A stretch of 41,531 nucleotides of DNA from Desulfosporosinus sp. I2 (lineage in GTDB: Bacteria > Bacillota > Desulfitobacteriia > Desulfitobacteriales > Desulfitobacteriaceae), in NCBI RefSeq assembly GCF_000960765.1, contig NZ_JYNH01000023.1:1-41531 (forward strand), in the 5' to 3' direction. Numbering within the stretch: the stretch's first letter is position 1; each line of letters starts with the position of its first letter. The position numbers and the translations under genes were made by a program. The notes below the pieces were generated by a model. That model was not told the DNA's origin and searched no databases. It saw only the letters and a list, made by a program, of their open reading frames with translations. Positions 1-6,663 of this stretch are shown in pieces.

Positions 1-2
1 AC

Positions 3-1145
3 ACTCTATATCATACTTATCAGAAACAAACCAATACATGGGCAGCGACCTTGAACTCAAGCGTAAAGTCCGACGTTTTCTTTGCCAAAGCACGACATTA
101 TTCTTCGGCATTAGAGGCTTCTCTTGATGATGATCGTGTACCTTTGCGGGTCTATGATTCTCTAATTGAAACGGTTCACGAATTTTTACCCCAAATGCAT
201 CGCTATATTCAGCTGCGCAAAAAGGCTCTAAAGCTTGACGAATTACATATGTACGATATATATGTCCCTATTGTTCCTGAAACAACAATGACGATCACGT
301 ACGAGGAAGCAAAAAATATGGTCATTGAAGGACTACGACCTTTGGGACAAGACTATATTAACCTTTTGCAAGAAGGGTTCACAAAGAGCTGGATAGATGT
401 CTATGAAAACGAAGGAAAGACAAGTGGCGCTTACTCATGGGGAACCTATCGTTCTCATCCGTATGTCTTGTTAAACCATCAAGATACGTTGGATGCCATG
501 TTTACATTGGCTCATGAGATGGGGCATTCTTTGCACACTTATTTTTCTAATCGCTCACAACCGCATCTTTATGCAGGATACAAAATTTTTGTGGCTGAAG
601 TAGCGTCAACCTTAAATGAAGCTTTGGTCATGGAGCACCTGCTTGAAACGACAAAAGACGCTAAACTATTAGCGTATCTGATTAATCATTACCTTGAACA
701 ATTCCGAGGAACAATTTTTAGACAAACTATGTTTGCTGAATTTGAGAAGAAAATCCATTTGGTAGTAGAGGAAGGTGGCGCTTTGACGGCGGAGGCGCTT
801 TCCCAGATTTATCGTGACCTTAATGCAAAATATTATGGCTCTGAAGTGGTCCTTGATCCGGAAATAGAGTTAGAATGGGCACGTATTCCACATTTTTATA
901 ATGCATTTTATGTATATAAATATGCGACAGGTTTCTCGGCAGCAACGGCTTTTGCACGCTCGATTCTTGATGAAGGGGAACCAGCAGTTAATCGTTACTT
1001 AGAATTTCTAAGTGGTGGAAGCTCAGATTATCCGATTGAATTGTTGAGAAAAGCAGGGGTTGATATGGAAACTCCTGTTCCTGTCAGAAATGCCCTTCAG
1101 GTCTTTGCAGAGCTTGTAGACCGCCTAGAAAAACTTCTCGTGTAA
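3..1145 (+). CDS. pepF: oligoendopeptidase F (M3 family), 5'-truncated by window edge
   Basis: Zinc metallo-oligopeptidase of the M3B/PepF family, a cytoplasmic enzyme that trims short peptides. The reading frame is open to base 3 with no stop, and the residues before the TTG at 51 (YQKQTNTWAATLNSSVK) continue the usual PepF sequence, so this is the C-terminal part of a longer gene (about 600 residues in the family) and position 51 is not its start. The zinc motif HEMGH is seen in TLAHEMGHSLHT, with the third ligand probably the Glu in EVASTLNE. The C-terminal catalytic tyrosine/histidine region (IPHFYNAFYVYKYATG) is intact. The gene ends one base before the convergent TPR gene. Family assignment is firm. 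Confidence 0.95.
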   Translation, partial: TLYHTYQKQTNTWAATLNSSVKSDVFFAKARHYSSALEASLDDDRVPLRVYDSLIETVHEFLPQMHRYIQLRKKALKLDELHMYDIYVPIVPETTMTITYEEAKNMVIEGLRPLGQDYINLLQEGFTKSWIDVYENEGKTSGAYSWGTYRSHPYVLLNHQDTLDAMFTLAHEMGHSLHTYFSNRSQPHLYAGYKIFVAEVASTLNEALVMEHLLETTKDAKLLAYLINHYLEQFRGTIFRQTMFAEFEKKIHLVVEEGGALTAEALSQIYRDLNAKYYGSEVVLDPEIELEWARIPHFYNAFYVYKYATGFSAATAFARSILDEGEPAVNRYLEFLSGGSSDYPIELLRKAGVDMETPVPVRNALQVFAELVDRLEKLLV

Positions 1146-1146
1146 A

Positions 1147-1812
1147 TCAGGGTTTAACAAGTGCTTGGAAACGAGGATCTTCACGAACTGAAAGAAAATC
1201 ATGTTCGTCACGTGCTACTTCCTTAACCTCAGGATCGAGACTAATCGCCGGTTGAAGATACTCTAGGACTTTCTCCATCTTTCCCTGACGTCCGTATACG
1301 CTGGCGATGCCATAATAGCTCCAGGTATCTCGATTGTCGAGCTCTAAAGCCTTTTGATATGATGAAATTGCTTGGTCCCACCGCCCTGCTAGTTCATAGG
1401 CTAACCCTTGGTTGAAATTAGCATAGACAAAGGCTGGATTAAGATCAAGGGCTTGCTGAATGAGGGCTAGCCCTTGATCATACTTTCCCTGAAAGGCGAA
1501 TGTCGCCCCTTTAGCATTTAGAGCTTCATAACAGAGGGTGTCTATAGCTAATGCTTGATTAAACAGCTCGATTGCTTCTGGGAATTGACGTTGATAATAA
1601 AGCTTGAGCCCTTGGTTATAGCATGCAAGTGCCTGAGAATCGGAGATATGGATGGGTTTGGAGGAAGGTTGAGAAAGGGAAACTTGTGGAAGAGGGTGAG
1701 AGGAAGCAAGGTCTAGGTTTGCGTCTGGTGGGCTAATCTGAGCTCTTGTGACAGTGAAGTAGGTGAGGTACTTTGGAGAATTATATAGAACAATTATTAT
1801 TACGATCATCAA
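1147..1812 (-). CDS. membrane-anchored TPR protein
   Basis: A hydrophobic N-terminus is followed by a short linker rich in Ser/Pro and then at least three tetratricopeptide repeats (ACYNQGLKLYYQRQFPEAIELF; ALNAKGATFAFQGKYDQGLALI; ANFNQGLAYELAGRWDQAISSY). Such proteins are protein-interaction scaffolds; the partner here is unknown. The TTG at 1812 has no Shine-Dalgarno sequence. Upstream in the same open frame an AAAAAGGAG motif lies 10 bases before an ATT at 1851, which would add IKPIKIILITCSF and complete a positively charged signal anchor. The true start is therefore probably further upstream than listed, possibly at ATT. It is convergent with pepF, with almost no gap. Confidence 0.75.
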   Translation of the reverse strand: MMIVIIIVLYNSPKYLTYFTVTRAQISPPDANLDLASSHPLPQVSLSQPSSKPIHISDSQALACYNQGLKLYYQRQFPEAIELFNQALAIDTLCYEALNAKGATFAFQGKYDQGLALIQQALDLNPAFVYANFNQGLAYELAGRWDQAISSYQKALELDNRDTWSYYGIASVYGRQGKMEKVLEYLQPAISLDPEVKEVARDEHDFLSVREDPRFQALVKP

Positions 1813-2043
1813 AAAGCTACATGTAATCAGAATGATCTTAATAGGTTTAATTGAAAAGCATCTCCTTTTTTAAATTATCTAAGATATGCAAACGGAATAT
1901 TGTCAAGTTATTGATCAACCTCGTTTAAAGGAAGAGATTTCTTGGGTTATTATAGCACTTTAACGTTCAATTATGAGTCGTTTAAACCTAGAAACAATAA
2001 ATTTATTAATAAATATGAATACATTATCCAAAGCTTGTAAAAC

Positions 2044-2073
2044 TTGACAAAGCAAGAATTTGAGAAGTAAGAT
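2044..2073 (+). promoter_or_regulatory. sigma-A type promoter of the HD hydrolase gene
   Basis: TTGACA (2044-2049), an 18-base spacer and TAAGAT (2068-2073) lie about 60 bases before the chosen start of the HD gene. The -35 is perfect and the -10 matches at 4 of 6. The rest of the gap from 1852 to 2134 is AT-rich and shows no gene. Confidence 0.55.
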
Positions 2074-2134
2074 TAATTTAGGATTAGGAACTTACTTAGG
2101 ACGTAGGTTAATGACTTTCCGATGGAGGTTAAAT

Positions 2135-2764
2135 ATGGAAAAAGTATCAACCCAAGATCCCTTACATTCGATTATTTTGGTTGCTAAGGGTTTTTACGCT
2201 CGGAAAGACCGTGCCCATGATTTAGAACACGCATTGAGAGTTAGGGAGTGGGGAAATAAATTAGCACAAGAAGAAGGAGCGGATGTTTCGATCATTGAGC
2301 TAGCGGCACTCCTCCATGATATTGGGCGTTCCGGAGCAGTTGAGAAAACCCATGCGGAAAGTAGTGCCGGACTTGCGGTGAATATTCTGCAGAAGAACGG
2401 TTATTCACAAGAAGTTATTGGGAGAGTTAAAGAAGCGATTATCTCCCATTCTCGCGAGGCAGGGCACGAGCCAACTACGATAGAAGCAAAAATATTATAT
2501 GATGCGGACAAATTGGATTTTGTGGGAGCTATCGGGTTGGGGCGTTTGTTTACAATGGGCGGGGTACAAGGTTGGCCATTAGTCGGAGAAAACTCTTGTG
2601 AAACATTTTATCAAGAAAGGATCCAAGGCTATAAAGAACATCTGTTCACGAAAACAGCGATAAAGTATTTTGAGCCATTGCTACAATACATGGAAAGCTT
2701 TTGGCGGGAATTGCAGACTGAACGACTCAATATATCACTTTCTGGATATGCTAAATCTGTGTAA
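2135..2764 (+). CDS. HD-domain phosphohydrolase
   Basis: A single-domain HD superfamily metal-dependent phosphohydrolase of the YedJ/COG1418-like group. The metal-binding signature is seen as HDLEHALRV, then LLHDIGR (the HD pair), HS in IISHSREAGHE, and a late Asp in DADKLD. The substrate is not predictable from sequence; relatives act on nucleotides. Start chosen at ATG 2135 (MEKVSTQD), which has a strong GGAGG six bases upstream. An in-frame start at 2060 has no ribosome-binding site and falls inside the promoter. A small membrane protein gene follows 29 bases downstream and is probably cotranscribed. Confidence 0.85.
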   Translation: MEKVSTQDPLHSIILVAKGFYARKDRAHDLEHALRVREWGNKLAQEEGADVSIIELAALLHDIGRSGAVEKTHAESSAGLAVNILQKNGYSQEVIGRVKEAIISHSREAGHEPTTIEAKILYDADKLDFVGAIGLGRLFTMGGVQGWPLVGENSCETFYQERIQGYKEHLFTKTAIKYFEPLLQYMESFWRELQTERLNISLSGYAKSV

Positions 2765-2793
2765 AGGATTATTCAGAAAGGATGAATCTAAAA

Positions 2794-3033
2794 ATGCATT
2801 GGCTTTGGCGTTTATTTATACTCTCTGTTTTTCTAGTGCTCATTCGGATGTTGTTTGTACCACAACCCAAGGTTTTTATTTCGTTGCCAGAAGAACAAAA
2901 CTGGGGACAAATAATACAGGGCGAAATGAGACAATGGCAAAAATTATCTCAAGATCTTCCCGCTAGCATCGAAGTAGAAGTCCGTCGTCTGTGGAAAGAT
3001 TTTAAACCAAATGGGCAAGGAAAAGAAGTATAA
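2794..3033 (+). CDS. small single-pass membrane protein
   Basis: About 79 residues: an N-terminal transmembrane helix (WLWRLFILSVFLVLIRMLF) followed by a charged, tryptophan-containing tail. No family recognised. Two starts are possible: ATG 2782 touches the AAAGG motif directly, while ATG 2794 lies 12 bases after it and is preferred weakly. It sits just behind the HD hydrolase and just before the HesB selenoprotein promoter. Codon use looks like its neighbours. Confidence 0.5.
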   Translation: MHWLWRLFILSVFLVLIRMLFVPQPKVFISLPEEQNWGQIIQGEMRQWQKLSQDLPASIEVEVRRLWKDFKPNGQGKEV

Positions 3034-3067
3034 TGGATCAAAAGAGATGTATTTCTTTAAAATTATC

Positions 3068-3095
3068 TTGAAATAAGCCAAAAGTATGGTATATT
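3068..3095 (+). promoter_or_regulatory. promoter of the HesB selenoprotein gene
   Basis: TTGAAA (3068-3073), a 16-base spacer and an extended -10 TGGTATATT (TATATT at 3090-3095), 35 bases before the ATG at 3130. Both boxes match consensus at 5 of 6. Confidence 0.5.
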
Positions 3096-3129
3096 AAGAT
3101 TTAAAGGTGCAAAAAGGAGTGAAGATTGA

Positions 3130-3456
3130 ATGGTAGGAATAACTGAAATAGCCGCCGAAAAAGTTAAAGAAGTACTTAAGAATCAAAATAAAGAAAATGC
3201 TTTTTTACGTCTTTACCTTGCAGGCGTTGGCTGAGGTGGGCCGAATTTCGGCATGACTCTGGATGAGTCAAAAACAGAAGAAGATATTCTGGATGTGCAA
3301 TATGGTGTCTCTATGATAACGGATAAAAAGCTGACTTCTTATCTTGAGGGAGCGACCGTCGATTTTGTAGAATCCAAACATGGTGGCGGATTTGAAATAC
3401 GTACGCAGAATTCCGGTGGCGGCTGCGGCGATTCATGTGGTGGAAGCTGTTCCTAA
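3130..3456 (+). CDS. HesB-like selenoprotein (in-frame UGA = Sec35)
   Basis: A 108-residue IscA/HesB-fold protein read through an in-frame TGA at 3232-3234. The frame runs from ATG 3130 (AAGGAG ten bases upstream, promoter just ahead) as MVGITEIAAEKVKEVL, reaches AGVG-TGA-GGPNFGMTLDE, and goes on to a Cys-rich tail GGGCGDSCGGSCS. In ordinary IscA/HesB proteins the UGA position is the first conserved cysteine (GVGCGGP), so selenocysteine replaces a metal or Fe-S ligand. HesB-like selenoproteins are an established family in anaerobic Firmicutes. A gene caller that stops at UGA would report only the fragment starting at 3253. A short hairpin directly behind the UGA (3240-3252) may be part of the bacterial SECIS. 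The cellular role of the family is not settled; a link to Fe-S or sulfur handling is inferred. Confidence 0.9.
3240..3252 (+). promoter_or_regulatory. candidate SECIS hairpin of the HesB selenoprotein
   Basis: GCCGA-ATT-TCGGC starts six bases after the UGA and has its loop about 11 bases from it, which is the usual spacing for a bacterial SECIS. The loop lacks the GGU expected in E. coli elements, and Gram-positive SECIS are divergent, so this is tentative. Confidence 0.35.
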
Positions 3457-3463
3457 GCTACTT

Positions 3464-3494
3464 AAAAAGAGAGCTCAAATCGAGCTCTCTTTTT
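3464..3494 (+). terminator. intrinsic terminator after HesB gene
   Basis: A perfect 13-bp stem (AAAAAGAGAGCTC / GAGCTCTCTTTTT) with a 5-base loop ends in a run of T, eight bases after the HesB stop codon. Confidence 0.9.
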
Positions 3495-3649
3495 TAATAG
3501 TACGCCCAGCATGGCGATTAATCAAAATGTATAAATTATTCATGGTCAGCGCATAAGAACTTAAGTATAAAGAACTTGAGTATACTGCATATATATGTTA
3601 GTCTAGGCCCAAACTAAAAATAGCTAGTTTAAAAAAGGGAGGAACAACC

Positions 3650-3943
3650 ATGACTTCACCAAGTGAAGAATCTAACCGTGCAATTATTACTGTTTTAGGA
3701 CGAGATCAAATAGGTATTATCGCTTGGGTCTCAGGGCGACTTGCGGAATACCATGTCAACATATTAGATATCAGCCAAACTATCGTGAAGGATTTTTTCA
3801 CGATGATCATGGTAGTGGATCTGGAACCAGCCACTTTAGAACTTATCGAACTAGCACGTACTTTAGATCAAGAGGGAAACGATAAAGGACTGCAGGTAAA
3901 AGTCCAACATGAGGATATTTTTACGTTCATGCATCGTATTTAG
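3650..3943 (+). CDS. ACT-domain regulatory protein (UPF0237 type)
   Basis: A 97-residue single ACT domain (AIITVLGRDQIGIIAWVSGRLAEYHVNILDI in pieces shows the beta-alpha-beta opening with the conserved Gly and the NI/LDI motif). ACT domains bind amino acids or similar small ligands. The ATG has AAAGGGAGG nine bases upstream. It lies 42 bases ahead of the DUF711 gene. The same pair occurs together in many Firmicutes, so a shared operon and a ligand-sensing role are likely, although the ligand is unknown. Confidence 0.85.
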   Translation: MTSPSEESNRAIITVLGRDQIGIIAWVSGRLAEYHVNILDISQTIVKDFFTMIMVVDLEPATLELIELARTLDQEGNDKGLQVKVQHEDIFTFMHRI

Positions 3944-3985
3944 ATAAATCTAGTAATCTTAGATCTGGGATAGTGGAGGGAAATC

Positions 3986-5353
3986 ATGACAATCACATTT
4001 GCGCGCGAGGAAATCCAGCAAACCCTTAAAATGATCCATGAGGAGAATCTCGATATTCGAACCATTACGATGGGAATTAGTCTTCTTGATTGTTGTTCCG
4101 AAGAAATTAGTCGGATGGAAATGAAGGTATATGACAAAATTACAAAATATGCTGGAAAACTAGTGTCAGTAGGGGAGCAAATTTCAGCGCGTTACGGAAT
4201 TCCTATTATTAATAAGCGAGTATCTGTCACTCCGATAGCGATTGCTGCCGCCCACTTAAATACCGAAGAGATGGTAAGGATCGCCAAGGTATTAGACCGA
4301 GCCGCCCGAGAGTCAGGTATTAATTTTATAGGAGGTTTTTCTGCGTTAGTTCAGAAAGGCTTTACAACGGGAGATCTAGCGTTGATTGATGCCATTCCGC
4401 AAGCACTAAGTGAGACAGAATTTGTATGCTCCTCCGTCAATATTGGAACTACAAAAGCGGGGATTAATATGGACGCGGTGCTAAAAATGGGTGAGGTAAT
4501 TTTAAAATGTGCTCAACTTACGGCGGACAAAGATGGTATAGCAGCCGCTAAATTAGTGGTATTTTGCAATGCTCCTGAAGATAATCCCTTCATGGCAGGG
4601 GCTTTTCATGGAGTCGGAGAACCAGAGAGTGTCATTAATGTTGGGGTAAGTGGCCCTGGGGTTGTGGCCAAGGTAGTCAAACAATTCCCAGAAGCAGATT
4701 TTAGTGAATTATCTAATTTAATAAAACAAACTGCGTTTAAAATTACCCGTATGGGCGAGTTAATAGGACGCGCTGCTTCGAAGAGTTTAAATGTGCCGTT
4801 TGGAATTGTCGATCTTTCCCTAGCACCGACTCCAGCTATTGGAGACAGTGTGGCAGAAATTCTTGAAAACATGGGCCTTGAACGCTGTGGAACTCATGGA
4901 ACCACGGCAGCCTTGGCTTTGCTTAATGATGCTGTTAAAAAAGGTGGAGCCATGGCTTCATCCCATGTTGGGGGGCTAAGTGGAGCGTTCATTCCTGTCT
5001 CAGAGGATGCAGGAATGGTCGAAGCTGTTGAAGTAGGAGCCTTGACGCTTGATAAATTAGAGGCGATGACTTGTGTTTGTTCAGTGGGGCTAGATATGAT
5101 TGCCTTGCCAGGAGATGTAACTGCAGAAACGCTTGCTGCCATCATAGCAGATGAGGCGGCAATCGGGATGATCAATAAAAAAACAACAGCCGTTCGTCTG
5201 ATTCCTGCAATCGGAAAAAAGGCAGGAGAGCGAGTGGAGTTTGGAGGATTGCTTGGTGGGGCACCAGTTATGGCTATTCATCCTTTTGCTTCAAACATGT
5301 TTGTAAAGCGTGGAGGTCGTATTCCTGCACCGATCATAAGCCTTACCAATTAA
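3986..5353 (+). CDS. PFL-like DUF711 (UPF0210) family protein
   Basis: 455 residues, the normal length for the UPF0210/DUF711 family, whose fold resembles pyruvate formate-lyase. Glycine-rich conserved stretches are present ([57 protein letters not shown]). The start is ATG 3986 with GTGGAGGG six bases upstream. No biochemical activity is established for the family, so no reaction is claimed. It is cotranscribed with the ACT-domain gene and ends at an imperfect terminator. Confidence 0.9.
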   Translation: MTITFAREEIQQTLKMIHEENLDIRTITMGISLLDCCSEEISRMEMKVYDKITKYAGKLVSVGEQISARYGIPIINKRVSVTPIAIAAAHLNTEEMVRIAKVLDRAARESGINFIGGFSALVQKGFTTGDLALIDAIPQALSETEFVCSSVNIGTTKAGINMDAVLKMGEVILKCAQLTADKDGIAAAKLVVFCNAPEDNPFMAGAFHGVGEPESVINVGVSGPGVVAKVVKQFPEADFSELSNLIKQTAFKITRMGELIGRAASKSLNVPFGIVDLSLAPTPAIGDSVAEILENMGLERCGTHGTTAALALLNDAVKKGGAMASSHVGGLSGAFIPVSEDAGMVEAVEVGALTLDKLEAMTCVCSVGLDMIALPGDVTAETLAAIIADEAAIGMINKKTTAVRLIPAIGKKAGERVEFGGLLGGAPVMAIHPFASNMFVKRGGRIPAPIISLTN

Positions 5354-5363
5354 GACTATGCAA

Positions 5364-5405
5364 TAAACAGACAGAGCTTCTCAATCGAGAGCCCTGCCTG
5401 TGTTT
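5364..5405 (+). terminator. probable terminator after DUF711 gene
   Basis: An imperfect inverted repeat, AAACAGACAGAGC / GCCCTGCCTGTGTTT, begins 11 bases after the stop. The stem has mismatches and there is only a short T run (TGTTTG), so this is a weak call. Confidence 0.5.
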
Positions 5406-5535
5406 GTAAGGAAAATATTGGCTGGAATGACTAATCGTAGTTTGGATAGACTTTTGAAAAGAAAACAACGGTAAAAATTTCCTTTGGAATCGTGCAGGAA
5501 ACTTTATGTTTGTCTCGAATATTATAGTTTATAGT

Positions 5536-5656
5536 AAAAGCTGAGTCCAAGTGTATGACCTTGGAGCGGGGGATTATTATGGGGTGAATCACGTGACTCT
5601 TTCACGTGTAGGGCTTACACCTACTGCCCGAATCCGTCAACTAACCTCGTAAGCTA
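5536..5656 (+). promoter_or_regulatory. c-di-AMP riboswitch (ydaO/yuaA type)
   Basis: The conserved blocks of the ydaO/yuaA class appear in order: GAGCGGGGGA (5565-5574), TGGGGTGAATC (5580-5590), GTAGGGCTTA (5608-5617), TGCCCGAATCCGTCAACTAA (5625-5644) and CCTCGTAAGC (5645-5654). The 3' AAGCT can close a short P1 with AGCT at 5539-5542. It lies directly ahead of an NlpC/P60 gene, a classic target of this class. Cyclic di-AMP binding normally switches such genes off. Upstream (5406-5535) I see only an AT-rich segment holding the promoter, with no clear boxes. Confidence 0.9.
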
Positions 5657-5674
5657 AGAAAGGTGGATATATTC

Positions 5675-6421
5675 TTGGTGTTTTCCTCATCTACGTTAAG
5701 GTGGTTGGGAAGCGCTACTTTGGCTGGTTTGCTATTAGCAAGTACAGTTCCTGTATTGGCTAACCCTCAAATCAAAACGACAGACATTAAGCCTTCTAAG
5801 CCTCTGCTAGTGGCTTCTGCTGCATTTACTTTAGTGCCGACAGGGACCTTTACTCAAGCTGTTCGTAAGCAGATGCAATGGAGCCCTCTAAAAGATGTCG
5901 GCGAGGGAGTAGTTACCGCTGTTCCAGCTCCTAGTGTTTCGGTCACAGTCGCCCAAAAATCTGTTCAGCCTGCAACAGCAGTACAAGCCCCGAAAACCTC
6001 AATTGAAAACAGTAAACCCGTCAAGGTTGCAGCAACTCCAAAACAACAGGTTTCACGATCTGAGAGTTCCTCATTAGTGAATAATGCCCTAAGCTTACAA
6101 GGAGTTCCCTACGTTTTTGGAGGTTCAAGCACTAACGGATTTGATTGTTCTGGGTATACTCAATATGTTTTTAAGGGTTCAGGCAGTTCATTGCCCAGAA
6201 GTTCCTATGATCAATTTAAGTCTGGGTCAACCGTGACACGTGAGAATCTTCAACCGGGCGATTTGGTGTTTTTCACCACTTACGCTAAGGGACCGTCTCA
6301 TGTTGGTATTTATATCGGTGGTGGAAGTTTCATTCATGCGTCAAATAGTGGGGTGCGTACGACTAGCCTAAGTGATAGTTACTATGATGGTCGATACGTT
6401 GGGGCACGTCGTGTGGAATAG
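5675..6421 (+). CDS. secreted NlpC/P60 cell-wall hydrolase
   Basis: An N-terminal signal peptide (LRWLGSATLAGLLLASTVPVLA, cleaved near ALANP-like VLANP) is followed by a low-complexity Ala/Val/Pro/Thr linker and a C-terminal NlpC/P60 domain. The catalytic Cys is in FDCSGY (about residue 158), the His in PSHVGIYIG, and a third polar position follows in FIHASNSG. These are gamma-D-glutamyl-diaminopimelate type peptidases that cut peptidoglycan stem peptides outside the membrane. TTG 5675 is preferred as start: AAGGTGG lies eight bases upstream. The in-frame GTG at 5663 overlaps that ribosome-binding site. Expression is probably controlled by the c-di-AMP riboswitch, tying wall turnover to c-di-AMP levels. 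Confidence 0.9.
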   Translation: MVFSSSTLRWLGSATLAGLLLASTVPVLANPQIKTTDIKPSKPLLVASAAFTLVPTGTFTQAVRKQMQWSPLKDVGEGVVTAVPAPSVSVTVAQKSVQPATAVQAPKTSIENSKPVKVAATPKQQVSRSESSSLVNNALSLQGVPYVFGGSSTNGFDCSGYTQYVFKGSGSSLPRSSYDQFKSGSTVTRENLQPGDLVFFTTYAKGPSHVGIYIGGGSFIHASNSGVRTTSLSDSYYDGRYVGARRVE

Positions 6422-6448
6422 TAGAGGCAATTCATGAATTGTCCCTAC
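6421..6448. repeat. REP-like palindromic repeat
   Basis: A 14-bp perfect palindrome (CAATTCATGAATTG, 6428-6441) sits in a longer imperfect one, GTAGAGG...CCCTAC. I recall near-identical 28-bp palindromes as dispersed intergenic repeats in many bacterial genomes; this cannot be checked here. It lies immediately after the NlpC/P60 stop codon. Confidence 0.6.
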
Positions 6449-6453
6449 ATAAA

Positions 6454-6487
6454 AAAACAACAGGAAATTAAATCCTGTTGTTTTTTT
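6454..6487. terminator. bidirectional terminator
   Basis: A stem of CAACAGGA/TCCTGTTG, flanked by seven A on one side and seven T on the other, ends both the NlpC/P60 gene on the plus strand and the small Cys-rich gene on the minus strand. Confidence 0.85.
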
Positions 6488-6497
6488 GTTCACTGAA

Positions 6498-6662
6498 TTA
6501 AAGTTGTGGTAACCAAGGAATGGGCTGATATTTCGCACACTCTCCACCTGGTTTAATATGAGAAAACGAAGGATTTTGAATAAACGAGTCTGTGGCTGAG
6601 CATTGGTGAGTTCTTTTATAGTAACATTTTCGACATATTTCAACTCGATAATTTAGAATCAT
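6498..6662 (-). CDS. 54-residue four-cysteine mini-protein, coupled to uvrC
   Basis: Begins MILNYRVEICRKC and contains four cysteines (10, 13, 21, 42), the first two as CxxC, suggesting a small metal-binding knuckle. The ATG lies one base after the uvrC stop and has AAAGGAAG about nine bases upstream inside the uvrC end, so the two are probably translationally coupled. The frame can be opened further upstream, but only inside uvrC. No family recognised. The terminator at 6454-6487 follows ten bases after its stop codon. Function unknown; a link with DNA repair would be guesswork. Confidence 0.6.
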   Translation of the reverse strand: MILNYRVEICRKCYYKRTHQCSATDSFIQNPSFSHIKPGGECAKYQPIPWLPQL

Positions 6663-6663
6663 A

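Noticed and set aside
3253-3456. A separate 67-residue protein starting at ATG 3253
   Set aside because: It is the C-terminal part of the HesB selenoprotein; upstream in-frame coding, ribosome-binding site and family sequence continue through the UGA.
6368-6643. 91-codon minus-strand frame over the NlpC/P60 end
   Set aside because: It crosses the REP palindrome and the terminator; its translation over the palindrome is the kind of spurious peptide such repeats give.
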